NCBI GenBank assembly: GCA_015709715.1
Contig: CP054184.1
Span: 3,581,001-3,645,000 of the forward strand
From: Nitrospira sp.
Lineage (GTDB): Bacteria > Nitrospirota > Nitrospiria > Nitrospirales > Nitrospiraceae
Reading direction: 5' to 3'
DNA: 64,000 nucleotides
The number at the start of each line of letters is the position of its first letter. Within the stretch, counting starts at the first letter, position 1. Under the pieces are notes generated by a model. That model was given only the letters and a program-made list of their open reading frames with translations, was not told the DNA's origin and made no database searches. Positions 57,466 through 64,000 of the stretch are shown here, piece after piece. The translations under genes were made by a program, and so were the position numbers.

Positions 57466-58398
57466 TCAGTTGGCGGCGCGCGATCGACTCTGGCCGGAAC
57501 GTCCGGTGCTTCGACGGCGGGTGTCCGGGGCCGTCGCGCCGAGTCGTTGTTGCAGGAACTCGCCGAACGACGGTCCAAGGGAAGGATTTTTCAGCGCCAA
57601 CTCGACGGTCGCGATGAGGAATCCGAGTTTGTCCCCGGCGTCGTGCCGTTGCCCCTGGATTTCATGGGCAAACATCGGCGTAGTGCGGACGAGTTGCCGT
57701 AACGCGTCGGTCAGCTGAATTTCTCCGTTCTTGCCCGGCGGGGTTTTCCGGAGGATTGGGAAAATTTCCGGCGGCAGCACGTATCGGCCAATGACGGCCA
57801 GGTTGGAGGGCGCATCGGCGGGAGCGGGTTTCTCGACCAGGTCCTCGACCTTGTGCAGGCCGTTTCCGGCACGCCGGGCCGACACGATGCCGTACCGGCT
57901 GACTTCCTGGTGCGGGACTTCCTGCACGCCCAGCACGGCGCCCTTGCGTTGCTTGTAGATATGAATCAGCTGTGCGAGCCCCGGAACCGGAGCGTCGATG
58001 ATTTCGTCGCCGAGGATGACGGCGAACGGCTCGTCGCCGATCAGGTGTTGGGCGCAGAGGACGGCATGGCCCAACCCCAACGCTTCGGACTGGCGGACAT
58101 AACAGAAGTTCGCCAGGTTCGAAATATGCCGGATCTGGTTAAGGACCTGCCCCTTGCCGCTGCCCTTGAGATTTTCTTCGAGTTCGAGCGAGCGGTCGAA
58201 GTGATCTTCGATCGCACGTTTCCCTCGTCCGGTAATGACGATGATGTCTTCGATGCCGGATGCGACGGCCTCCTCCACGACGTACTGAATCAGCGGCTTG
58301 TCGACCAGCGGGAGCATCTCTTTGGGAGAGGCTTTGGTAGCGGGGAGAAAGCGTGTGCCCAGTCCAGCAGCGGGAATAATGGCCTTACGTACATCCAT
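57466..58398 (-). CDS. galU: UTP-glucose-1-phosphate uridylyltransferase GalU
   Basis: About 310 residues. Makes UDP-glucose for envelope polysaccharides. VRKAIIPAAGLGTRFLPATKASPKEMLPLVDKPLIQYVVEEA in part, FGQ-like VILGDEIIDAP region, and GEIQLTDALRQL. ATG 58398 is taken; ATGs at 58404 and 58407 are equally possible because the promoter predicts a very short or absent leader. The frame stays open into the neighbouring transposon, which is an artefact. The C-terminal ~25 residues are Arg/Ser rich. Confidence 0.95.
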   Translation of the reverse strand: MDVRKAIIPAAGLGTRFLPATKASPKEMLPLVDKPLIQYVVEEAVASGIEDIIVITGRGKRAIEDHFDRSLELEENLKGSGKGQVLNQIRHISNLANFCYVRQSEALGLGHAVLCAQHLIGDEPFAVILGDEIIDAPVPGLAQLIHIYKQRKGAVLGVQEVPHQEVSRYGIVSARRAGNGLHKVEDLVEKPAPADAPSNLAVIGRYVLPPEIFPILRKTPPGKNGEIQLTDALRQLVRTTPMFAHEIQGQRHDAGDKLGFLIATVELALKNPSLGPSFGEFLQQRLGATAPDTRRRSTGRSGQSRSRAAN

Positions 58399-58413
58399 GC
58401 GCATCATAGGGCG

Positions 58414-58442
58414 ATAGTATGTGATGGGGTAAGTGAAGTCAA
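58414..58442 (-). promoter_or_regulatory. Candidate galU promoter abutting the transposon
   Basis: On the minus strand TTGACT (58442-58437), 17-base spacer, TACTAT (58419-58414). The expected start point falls at or next to ATG 58407, suggesting leaderless or near-leaderless mRNA. The outer half of the -35 box is part of the transposon target duplication. Confidence 0.55.
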
Positions 58443-58447
58443 GATTC
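58440..58447 (+). repeat. Left 8-bp target site duplication CAAGATTC
   Basis: Directly abuts the left terminal inverted repeat and is identical to 61535-61542, directly after the right repeat. Confidence 0.85.
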
Positions 58448-58467
58448 GGTAGTGGGTCAGTTTGAAT
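58448..58467 (+). repeat. Left terminal inverted repeat
   Basis: GGTAGTGGGTCAGTTTGAAT, identical over 20/20 bases to the reverse complement of 61515-61534. Confidence 0.9.
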
Positions 58468-58477
58468 TGCTCTGATC

Positions 58478-58506
58478 TTGCGCATGCTTAAGCGGTCATG
58501 TATGCT
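58478..58506 (+). promoter_or_regulatory. Promoter-operator of the left cargo genes
   Basis: TTGCGC (58478-58483), 17-base spacer ATGCTTAAGCGGTCATG, TATGCT (58501-58506). The spacer nearly matches that of the transposase promoter at 59714-59742 (15 of 17 positions), giving the two units a shared putative operator. The start point would fall at ATG 58513. Confidence 0.6.
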
Positions 58507-58512
58507 GGAGGC

Positions 58513-58761
58513 ATGAAAAAGAAAAAGCCATCCACTGACGTGAACGTGACCGCATTCCAGATTCTGCAATCGATTACCGGCGAACCTGCCACAGATCCAC
58601 CAAAAAAGAAACCTAACGAACCCGAGAAGAATCCTGCCGCTGTCGCTCTTGGTCGTCTGGGCGGGCTCAAGGGCGGCAAGGCAAGAGCGGAAAAGCTCTC
58701 CACCAGGAAGCGCTCTGAGATCGCCAAGAAGGCCGCCGCTGCGCGCTGGAAAAATAAATGA
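58513..58761 (+). CDS. Small Lys/Ala-rich cargo protein with GRLGGLKGGKARA motif
   Basis: 82 residues from ATG 58513 (GGAGG one base upstream, so possibly leaderless); ATG 58498 overlaps the promoter and is rejected. The N-terminal half is Pro/Lys rich; the C-terminal half (AAVALGRLGGLKGGKARAEKLSTRKRSEIAKKAAAARW) is in part a basic motif I recall from many small proteins on mobile DNA. Possibly nucleic-acid binding. Function unknown. Confidence 0.7.
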   Translation: MKKKKPSTDVNVTAFQILQSITGEPATDPPKKKPNEPEKNPAAVALGRLGGLKGGKARAEKLSTRKRSEIAKKAAAARWKNK

Positions 58762-58848
58762 CGCTAATAATGTTTAGCGTTTGACGCAAAACATAGTTTA
58801 TGGCATAGTGCCATCCAGGGCTGGACAAGAGCCGGAAAGGGGTACGCT

Positions 58849-59397
58849 ATGGATGGCTATAAGTTGCGCGTCAAGATTGGCGATCATGAGTTCGAGGCCG
58901 AAGGGCCCGCCGATGTCGTAAAAGAACAATTCGAACTCTGGAAGTCTCTCGTAACCTCTGCTCCCCCTCCGCAAACTCCTCGTATTGATACACCGCCTCC
59001 TATTCAGCTAGAGCCGCGAAGCCCAGGCGGGCAAGCGGGTCAGGCATTCACTCCCGAGCAGCTACTCCACATCATCAGTATCGATGACAAACGAGATCTA
59101 GTCACGTTGCGCATATTGCCAAAGGGTGAGGACCGGCACCGCGAAGCCATTCTGATTGTACTCTATGGCTATCTAAAATCACGAAATATCGACGAAGTAG
59201 TAGTAACCAAGCTCAAATCATCGCTTGAGGCTTCGGGGTCTGCCCCGGATCGCGTTGACCGTGCTGCGGACCCCCTGCTTAAGGACCAGCTTGTTGTGAA
59301 GGGGGGGTCTGGTAAGGGCGGAAAATATCGACTCACAATGAAAGGTCAGGGCCGAGCGGAAGAATTGATCAGGGCGCTGTTAGAACAATTGGTGTGA
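58849..59397 (+). CDS. Cargo protein of unknown function, 182 residues
   Basis: N-terminal module MDGYKLRVKIGDHEFEAEGPADVVKEQFELWK in part (about 1-37) is a small beta-beta-alpha pattern, then a Pro-rich linker (55-75), then a helical region ~80-182 that ends in a winged-helix-like segment (LLKDQLVVKGGSGKGGKYRLTMKGQGRAEELI). GGAAAGGGGTACGCT precedes the ATG, and the tail GGGGTACGCTATG recurs at 59449-59460. No family named. The gene belongs to the transposon and follows the Lys-rich gene by 87 bases. Confidence 0.7.
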   Translation: MDGYKLRVKIGDHEFEAEGPADVVKEQFELWKSLVTSAPPPQTPRIDTPPPIQLEPRSPGGQAGQAFTPEQLLHIISIDDKRDLVTLRILPKGEDRHREAILIVLYGYLKSRNIDEVVVTKLKSSLEASGSAPDRVDRAADPLLKDQLVVKGGSGKGGKYRLTMKGQGRAEELIRALLEQLV

Positions 59398-59404
59398 ATT
59401 TGAA

Positions 59405-59433
59405 AGGCCAACCAGGGACAAGCTGGTTGGCCT
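59405..59433 (+). terminator. Hairpin after the 182-residue cargo gene
   Basis: AGGCCAACCAG, seven-base loop, CTGGTTGGCCT: perfect 11-bp stem, eight bases after the stop. Only AAACC follows, no U-run, so termination is plausible but not proven. Confidence 0.5.
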
Positions 59434-59536
59434 AAACCACCAATAGCGGGGTACGCTATGTTAGCCTTTCGGCTAAGTGGCAAGTTCACCATAGCAAAGT
59501 AATGCTTCGCCTGCAAGAGGGAAAGGAGGATCCGCT

Positions 59537-59620
59537 ATGAAAAGAAGAGTTTCCGCCCCTATGCTCATGCTCACCGGCATGAGGGGCGAAAAGAGAAGAG
59601 GCCATCCCTTTAGGCTGTAG
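59537..59620 (+). CDS. Possible 27-codon small ORF in the transposon
   Basis: Begins MKRRVSAPMLML, basic, 27 residues, ends TAG at 59620. It is preceded by a strong AAAGGAGGA seven bases upstream, much better than chance. It may encode a leader peptide or small protein; alternatively the region acts as structured RNA (see hairpins). Another 14-codon ORF starts at 59458 after GGGGTACGCT. Both are tentative. Confidence 0.35.
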   Translation: MKRRVSAPMLMLTGMRGEKRRGHPFRL

Positions 59621-59639
59621 GAGGCTGGAGGGATGGCCT
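59599..59639 (+). other. Perfect 11-bp hairpin overlapping the small ORF end
   Basis: AGGCCATCCCT, 19-base loop, AGGGATGGCCT. A further imperfect stem (CGCCCCT...AGGGGCG) lies at about 59549-59586. The 350-base stretch between the cargo gene and transposase is therefore rich in foldable sequence. Confidence 0.5.
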
Positions 59640-59713
59640 CATGGTGGGCCCCAAATATGTCGTTATTATCCGCCAAGACTGCCATGTTTGCAAGACGGCT
59701 CCTCGTAACCAAC

Positions 59714-59742
59714 TTGACAATGCTTGAGCGGTCAAGCATAAT
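59714..59742 (+). promoter_or_regulatory. Promoter-operator of the transposase gene
   Basis: TTGACA (59714-59719), 17-base spacer, CATAAT (59737-59742). The spacer contains the perfect 7-bp dyad TGCTTGA-GCGG-TCAAGCA (59721-59738), an ideal repressor site between -35 and -10. The same core AGCGGTCA with flanks recurs in the promoter at 58478. Confidence 0.65.
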
Positions 59743-59765
59743 ACCTCCATACAGTGGAGGGAGCC

Positions 59766-60593
59766 ATGAACAAGCTGAGCACGAAAGAGCGAGTCCAAAT
59801 CATCGCCGCCTTGGTTGAGGGCAACAGCATCCGCGCTACATGCCGGATGACAGGTGCCGCGAAGGGAACCGTGCTCAAGTTGCTTGTGGATCTCGGCAAG
59901 GCGTGCGCGAAATATCAGGATGAGAAGTTGCGCGGCCTCTCCTGCAAACAGATTCAATGCGATGAAATTTGGTCCTTCTGTTATGCAAAAGAAAAGAATG
60001 TGCCGGAAGAGATGAAGGGGAAATTGGGATTCGGTGATGTCTGGACCTGGACAGCCATTGATGCCGACTCCAAGTTGATTGTGTCTTATTTAGTGGGCGA
60101 TCGGAGCGCAGTGTATGCAAGGAAGTTTATTGATGACCTGGCTTCCCGCTTGGCTCATCGGGTGCAACTGACCACGGACGGACATAAAGCGTATCTCAGC
60201 GCTGCTGAAGGTGCCTTTGGTGCGGATGTCGATTACGCCATGTTAGACAAGATTTATAACGCGCCTCCCCGCGAAGGACAGGCCCGTTATAGCCCAGCCG
60301 AATGCTGCGGAACGCGCAAAATTAAGATCAAGGGCAATCCAGATATCAAGAAGGTTTCGACCAGCTATGTTGAACGGCAAAACCTTACCATGCGCATGAG
60401 CATGCGACGGATGACACGATTGACCAATGCATTTAGCAAGAAAATTGAAAACCAAGCCCATGCTGTGGCTTTGCACTTCATGCATTACAATTTCTGCCGA
60501 GTGCATCAGACCTTACGCGTCACGCCAGCAATGGAAGCGAAGGTCAGCGATCATGTGTGGAGTTTGGAAGAGATTGCCAGGCTCTTGGACTAA
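59766..60593 (+). CDS. DDE transposase, IS1-like
   Basis: 275 residues in a single frame. N-terminal helix-turn-helix (KERVQIIAALVEGNSIRATCRMTGAAKGTVLKLLVDL in part, 7-43), then the DDE core with Asp 66 (IQCDEIWSFCYAKEKN), Asp 138 (QLTTDGHKAY) and Glu 203 (TSYVERQNLTMRM). I know close relatives annotated as IS1-family transposases; unlike E. coli IS1 there is no programmed frameshift. ATG 59766 has GGAGGGAG upstream; GTG 59754 is an alternative. The 3' end overlaps the convergent cargo gene by four bases. Confidence 0.88.
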   Translation: MNKLSTKERVQIIAALVEGNSIRATCRMTGAAKGTVLKLLVDLGKACAKYQDEKLRGLSCKQIQCDEIWSFCYAKEKNVPEEMKGKLGFGDVWTWTAIDADSKLIVSYLVGDRSAVYARKFIDDLASRLAHRVQLTTDGHKAYLSAAEGAFGADVDYAMLDKIYNAPPREGQARYSPAECCGTRKIKIKGNPDIKKVSTSYVERQNLTMRMSMRRMTRLTNAFSKKIENQAHAVALHFMHYNFCRVHQTLRVTPAMEAKVSDHVWSLEEIARLLD

Positions 60594-61483
60594 AGTAACG
60601 GTATTTGCCTAGGCGCGGGGCGAACCTCAATCACTTTTATGATCCTACGCTCAGTTCTAAGACCATTAATGGAATGCCAACTCTTGGTCAGCATTTCCAC
60701 TTTCAAGACATCGCCCTTGGCAAATCCAACTTCTCGCCTATTCAACTTATCCAAAAAATCTTTGTCGCCCATATCAGCAGTTAAAGTTCCGTCCCCATCG
60801 GAGAATGTCCATTTCAACCCTTCATAGAAGGACGGTTTGATCACTTCCAAGTGAGCAATCCTAGATTCTTCTGTAAGAGGCTGTTCAATGTCTGCAGTCT
60901 TGGCTTTGAAGTGCTGATATTCTTCTTTGGTGATGGTCTCTACAACTTGGTTGTCGTGCTTAACTTCAAACTTATCGATGCCATCACGGTCCAACGGTTT
61001 AAGCGCACCTTCCAATGATTTACGAACTTCCCCAGAGTTGTATAGCTTCACCACGGATTGTGAGACTGTCAGAGTTGAATTGTTTATATAAATGGTTACG
61101 TTGCCTGCCTGGTCTGGCTCTACTTTGGTCACCTGCCTGCCGTTAATCCATTTAACCAGTTTTATCAGGCCTGTAGTGGCTCCTCCCGCCAACCCAAGCA
61201 ATGCTGCTAATTGAGTGGCTGCTGTTACTGTGTCTCCAAGTAAAAATGATTTGGTTTGAGTTAATAGGGTTTGAACGACCTCTAGCCCGATATGAAATGA
61301 TCCTGGCTCAAACTCGGCCTTGACGTGAACTGAAACTTGCGCATCGCTGCCATTCAACAACTTGTTGGCATCCTGGCACAGATCACCAATGGCTAGGAGA
61401 GCAGGGGCAAGTTCGCGCACATCCATGGTTCCGTTTGCCAAAATCGGACCATCGTAGACAACCTCTATTGTTGCTGTGCTCAT
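60590..61483 (-). CDS. Cargo protein of unknown function, 297 residues, probable membrane hairpin
   Basis: Starts MSTATIEVVYDGPILANGTMDVRELAPALLAIGDLC in part; an alanine/glycine-rich hydrophobic stretch at ~80-112 (TAATQLAALLGLAGGATTGLIKLVKW) may be a membrane hairpin; the C-terminal ~100 residues look like a beta-rich domain (GLKWTFSDGDGTLTADMGDKDF, VLKVEMLTKSWH). I recall similar hypothetical proteins on mobile DNA but know no function. It is visibly more AT-rich than its chromosomal neighbours, in keeping with transfer. Read toward the transposase. Confidence 0.65.
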   Translation of the reverse strand: MSTATIEVVYDGPILANGTMDVRELAPALLAIGDLCQDANKLLNGSDAQVSVHVKAEFEPGSFHIGLEVVQTLLTQTKSFLLGDTVTAATQLAALLGLAGGATTGLIKLVKWINGRQVTKVEPDQAGNVTIYINNSTLTVSQSVVKLYNSGEVRKSLEGALKPLDRDGIDKFEVKHDNQVVETITKEEYQHFKAKTADIEQPLTEESRIAHLEVIKPSFYEGLKWTFSDGDGTLTADMGDKDFLDKLNRREVGFAKGDVLKVEMLTKSWHSINGLRTERRIIKVIEVRPAPRQIPLL

Positions 61484-61514
61484 AGTAGCTGGAGAATATC
61501 AGAACATGAGCCGG

Positions 61515-61534
61515 ATTCAAACTGACCCACTACC
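61515..61534 (-). repeat. Right terminal inverted repeat
   Basis: Exact reverse complement of 58448-58467. Confidence 0.9.
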
Positions 61535-61542
61535 CAAGATTC
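61535..61542 (+). repeat. Right 8-bp target site duplication CAAGATTC
   Basis: Identical to 58440-58447. Confidence 0.85.
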
Positions 61543-61790
61543 GGGCGCCGGGAAACTCCTTTACATTGAAAAATGTGGTCAATATAATCCGAGAGTTTGT
61601 GAGTTCCTGCGGGTCCGTGGTGGTGCCATGAATGCGGCGGCTTCGGTGATGTCGAATGCGACCATCGGTACGTCTCGATCCGTGGTTCGAGGACCTCGCG
61701 TGAGGGCGCAGACACGGCATGTAACGGTTTCCTATCTCGAGGTCCTGTGCAACCAGTGCCTGCATTCCCAGGCGGTACAGAAGGATTGCG

Positions 61791-64000
61791 GTGATCAAGG
61801 CGGGAGGCAGGCGGGGGGCGCAGGTCGTCATGCTCTTCCTGGTGGCGCTGTGCATGTGCGGCGTGTGGGCGCCGCTTCCCGCGCAGGACGGCGCGCCCCT
61901 GGTCACGTCGGTCGCTATTCGCGGACAGAAGCGCATTGAACTGCCGGCGATCCAAGGGCGCCTGACCCTCAGGCCGAATGACCGCTACACCGCCGACGCG
62001 ATTCGCGAACAGGTCAAGATCCTCTACGGAACCGGCTACTTCGAGGACGTGCAGGTGGAAACGGACCCCGGCGCCACCGGCGTGGCCGTCACGTTCATTG
62101 TGCGAGAGAAGCCGTTCATCACCGAGATCGTCTTCGACGGGAATCAAGAGTTGAGCGACGACAAGCTCAAAGAGAAGATCACGATCAAAAGCCAGACCTT
62201 CCTCGACCAGCAACAGGCGAAAGAAAGCGCGGAAAAAATCAGGCTGACCTATCAAGAGGACGGCTTCTTCAATTGTCAGGTGATTCCCGTCATTCAGACC
62301 GTCGACGAAGACCGCAAGCGCCTCACCTTCTTCATCAAGGAAGGCACCAAGGCCAAGGTACGTCGCGTCAATTTCGAAGGCATGCGGTCGGTGACCAAGC
62401 AAGAGATCTTCAAGGTGACGGCCACTCGCGAGTGGATTCCCTGGTACGGCCTGTTCACGCAATTGAAGGTGCCGTCGTTGTTGTCGGATGCGGGCGTGCT
62501 CAAGCGGGAAGAGCTGGGCAACGACATCGAGCGGATACGGGAGGTCTATCTGAACAAAGGCTACATGAACGTTCAGATCAGCCAGCCGACGGTGGAACTC
62601 AGCGAAGACAAGAAGTGGTTCGAAGTCAGTTACGCCATCGTGGAAGGCGAGCCGTTCATCGTGCAGGAAGTCGGGTTCCGCGGCAACACCGTGTTCGAGG
62701 ATCACGAATTGCGTGAAGGCCTGAACATCAGGCCGGGGGAAATCTTCCAGCGGGCCAAGATTCGCAGCGAGATCACCCGGATCACCGATCTCTACGGCGC
62801 CAAGGGGTATGCCTTCGCCGACGTCGTGCCGAACGTGACGCCGGACAACAAGGCGCACACCGCCACGATCACGCTCAACGTCAAGGAAGGCGAAATGATG
62901 CGGATCCGCGAGATCCACGTCAACGGCAACGACAAGACCCGCGACAACGTCATCCGCCGGGAGCTGCGCCTGGACGAGCAGGACGTCATCGACACCCTGG
63001 CCTTGAAGCGCAGTTTCCAACGGCTGAACAACCTCAACTTTTTCGAGACCGTAGAAATCCTCCCGCAGCAGGTCGACGTCGACAAGGTCGATCTCAACGT
63101 GAAGGTCAAGGAAAAGCCGACGGGACAGTTCAGCATCGGCGGCGGATTCAGCACGCTCGATAAATTGGTCGCGATCGCGGACATTACGGAAGGGAATCTG
63201 GGCGGCAACGGTTGGTTGGGCCGGGTCCGCGGCCAGTTGGGCCAGCAACGGTCGTTAGGCTTGGTGACGTTCCGCAATCCCTACGTCAACGACTCCTACA
63301 ATGCCCTGCAGCTCGACATCTACCGCACGATGACCAACTACATTTCGTATTTCGAGTCGAAGTCCGGAGCCAGCGTCACCTGGAGCCGATGGTTGTCGGA
63401 GTATGTGAACGGCAGCGTGAGCCTCTTCGGCGAACAGTTGGAGTACCGCGACCCGCAGGCAGGGTTGTGTCCGGACCTCATCCCGCTCATTTGCCGTCAG
63501 TTAGGCACGCAGTCATCAACCGGCGTGCGCACCTCGATTTTCAGAGATACGCGGGACTATTACCTGGACCCTCGGACGGGGTGGCGCATCAGCGTGGGTG
63601 TCGATTATGGAACGCCCGCGCTCGGCGGCACGAATCACTTCTTCAAATACTATGCCGATGTCGTCAAATATACGCCGTTGATCTACGATACCCGGTTCTC
63701 GGTGCGCGTACGATACGGGGCGACGGAGGGAATCGGGGGCCGGCCCATTCCCTTGACCGAGCGCTTCTTCGTCGGAGGCATCAATACCATGCGCGGATTC
63801 GTGTTCGGACGCGCCGGTCCCGTGACGCCGTCCGGATCGCTGTTGGGGTCCGCCAAGGAGCTCATCTTCAACAACGATTTCATCTTCACCATTTCATCCG
63901 AGGCGAAATTGAACGGGGTGTTCTTTTTCGACTACGGTAACGGGTTCGACGACAACGAGCCGGTGACCTTCAAACTGCGAAGCGCCGTCGGCTTCGAAGC
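61791..64000 (+). CDS. bamA: Outer membrane protein assembly factor BamA (3' end outside window)
   Basis: At least 736 residues. Inserts beta-barrel proteins into the outer membrane. GTG 61791 has AAGGA six bases upstream and gives a signal peptide (VVMLFLVALCMCGVWAPLPAQDG); ATG 61830 is an alternative. Five POTRA-like repeats follow (first VTSVAIRGQKRIE; others FITEIVFDGNQELSDDKL, KVRRVNFEGM, FIVQEVGFRGNTVFEDHEL, RIREIHVNGNDKTRDNVIRREL in part), then the barrel with GGGFSTLDKLV, FRDTRDYYLDPRTGWR and the loop-6 motif RGF in NTMRGFVFGRAGP. The window ends inside the barrel. It lies about 250 bases beyond the transposon. Confidence 0.95.
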   Translation, partial: MIKAGGRRGAQVVMLFLVALCMCGVWAPLPAQDGAPLVTSVAIRGQKRIELPAIQGRLTLRPNDRYTADAIREQVKILYGTGYFEDVQVETDPGATGVAVTFIVREKPFITEIVFDGNQELSDDKLKEKITIKSQTFLDQQQAKESAEKIRLTYQEDGFFNCQVIPVIQTVDEDRKRLTFFIKEGTKAKVRRVNFEGMRSVTKQEIFKVTATREWIPWYGLFTQLKVPSLLSDAGVLKREELGNDIERIREVYLNKGYMNVQISQPTVELSEDKKWFEVSYAIVEGEPFIVQEVGFRGNTVFEDHELREGLNIRPGEIFQRAKIRSEITRITDLYGAKGYAFADVVPNVTPDNKAHTATITLNVKEGEMMRIREIHVNGNDKTRDNVIRRELRLDEQDVIDTLALKRSFQRLNNLNFFETVEILPQQVDVDKVDLNVKVKEKPTGQFSIGGGFSTLDKLVAIADITEGNLGGNGWLGRVRGQLGQQRSLGLVTFRNPYVNDSYNALQLDIYRTMTNYISYFESKSGASVTWSRWLSEYVNGSVSLFGEQLEYRDPQAGLCPDLIPLICRQLGTQSSTGVRTSIFRDTRDYYLDPRTGWRISVGVDYGTPALGGTNHFFKYYADVVKYTPLIYDTRFSVRVRYGATEGIGGRPIPLTERFFVGGINTMRGFVFGRAGPVTPSGSLLGSAKELIFNNDFIFTISSEAKLNGVFFFDYGNGFDDNEPVTFKLRSAVGFE

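Larger units (their letters stand above)
58448..61534. mobile_element. 3,087-bp cargo-carrying insertion element
   Basis: Bounded by exact 20-bp inverted repeats (58448-58467 and 61515-61534, beginning GGTAGTGGGTCAG) and an exact 8-bp direct repeat CAAGATTC outside each. Inside are a DDE transposase, an 82-residue Lys-rich protein, a 182-residue protein, a 27-codon small ORF candidate, hairpins, and a 297-residue protein on the other strand. By its transposase it is an IS1-like element (a family with 8-10 bp duplications); IS1595-type elements also make 8-bp duplications and carry cargo. The intact ends and duplication imply a recent, probably still functional insertion. Confidence 0.85.

Noticed and set aside
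58498..58569. Upstream extension of galU into the transposon, and ATG 58498 for the Lys-rich gene
   Set aside because: The galU extension reads through the terminal repeat; ATG 58498 falls before the -10 box.
61628..61939. 103-codon ORF overlapping the bamA start
   Set aside because: No ribosome binding site, and its second half is the wrong frame of the BamA signal peptide region.
61530..63248. 572-codon open frame antisense to bamA
   Set aside because: The opposite strand encodes BamA with clear POTRA and barrel motifs; the antisense frame has no recognisable domain.

Overview
This window reads as about 64 kb of chromosome from a Gram-negative bacterium of the genus Nitrospira or a close relative (phylum Nitrospirota). 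That assignment is inferred. It rests on the combination of an outer-membrane assembly gene (bamA), a complete actinobacterial-type 20S proteasome cluster, many multi-PAS two-component proteins and an estimated GC content near 60%. No rRNA, tRNA or CRISPR array is visible.

Layout. (1) 1-8734: the recN 3' end, then on the minus strand a signalling block with an HD-domain response regulator, an NtrC-type sigma-54 activator with its histidine kinase, and a 1401-residue fusion (receiver, PAS, degenerate kinase, two PilZ, LuxD-like hydrolase, methyltransferase). (2) 9029-20166: envelope and housekeeping genes (secreted copper-enzyme-like protein, PP2C phosphatase, YprB-like nuclease, cyclophilin-like protein, two DUF507 proteins, TPR lipoprotein, Bcp peroxiredoxin, FabI, YD-repeat protein, UvrB). 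(3) 20486-29242: ffh, rpsP-rimM-trmD-rplS-rnhB-yraN and ftsE-ftsX-envC-ctpA, all on the plus strand. (4) 29844-31549: thiS-thiG-thiE. (5) 31705-39052: mpa-dop-prcB-prcA-pafA, with a LytM peptidase overlapping the end of pafA. No pup or UBact gene is seen there. (6) 39124-44759: two large sensor kinases separated by a single-domain response regulator. (7) 44775-51910: an accessory module with a 720-base gap rich in dyads, three exported proteins, a large exported patatin phospholipase and a small two-helix membrane protein. It is flanked by inverted copies of a short repeat. (8) 51911-58398: HD phosphohydrolase, DUF2062 protein, thiL, lon and galU on the minus strand. (9) 58448-61534: a 3,087-bp transposon with exact 20-bp terminal inverted repeats and an exact 8-bp target duplication. 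It carries a DDE transposase and three or four cargo genes, and sits against the -35 box of galU. (10) 61791-64000: bamA, cut by the window end.

How the genes work together. The Mpa ATPase, PrcA/PrcB core, ligase PafA and depupylase Dop form a targeted protein-degradation system that coexists with Lon. FtsE-FtsX-EnvC-CtpA form a division and peptidoglycan-remodelling unit. ThiS, ThiG, ThiE and ThiL cover the late thiamine pathway. The most unusual items are the 1401-residue signalling/hydrolase/methyltransferase fusion, the cargo-bearing transposon with twin promoter-operators, the patatin-lipoprotein operon and the proteasome cluster without its modifier gene. All functions are read from sequence motifs by eye; no database search was run.
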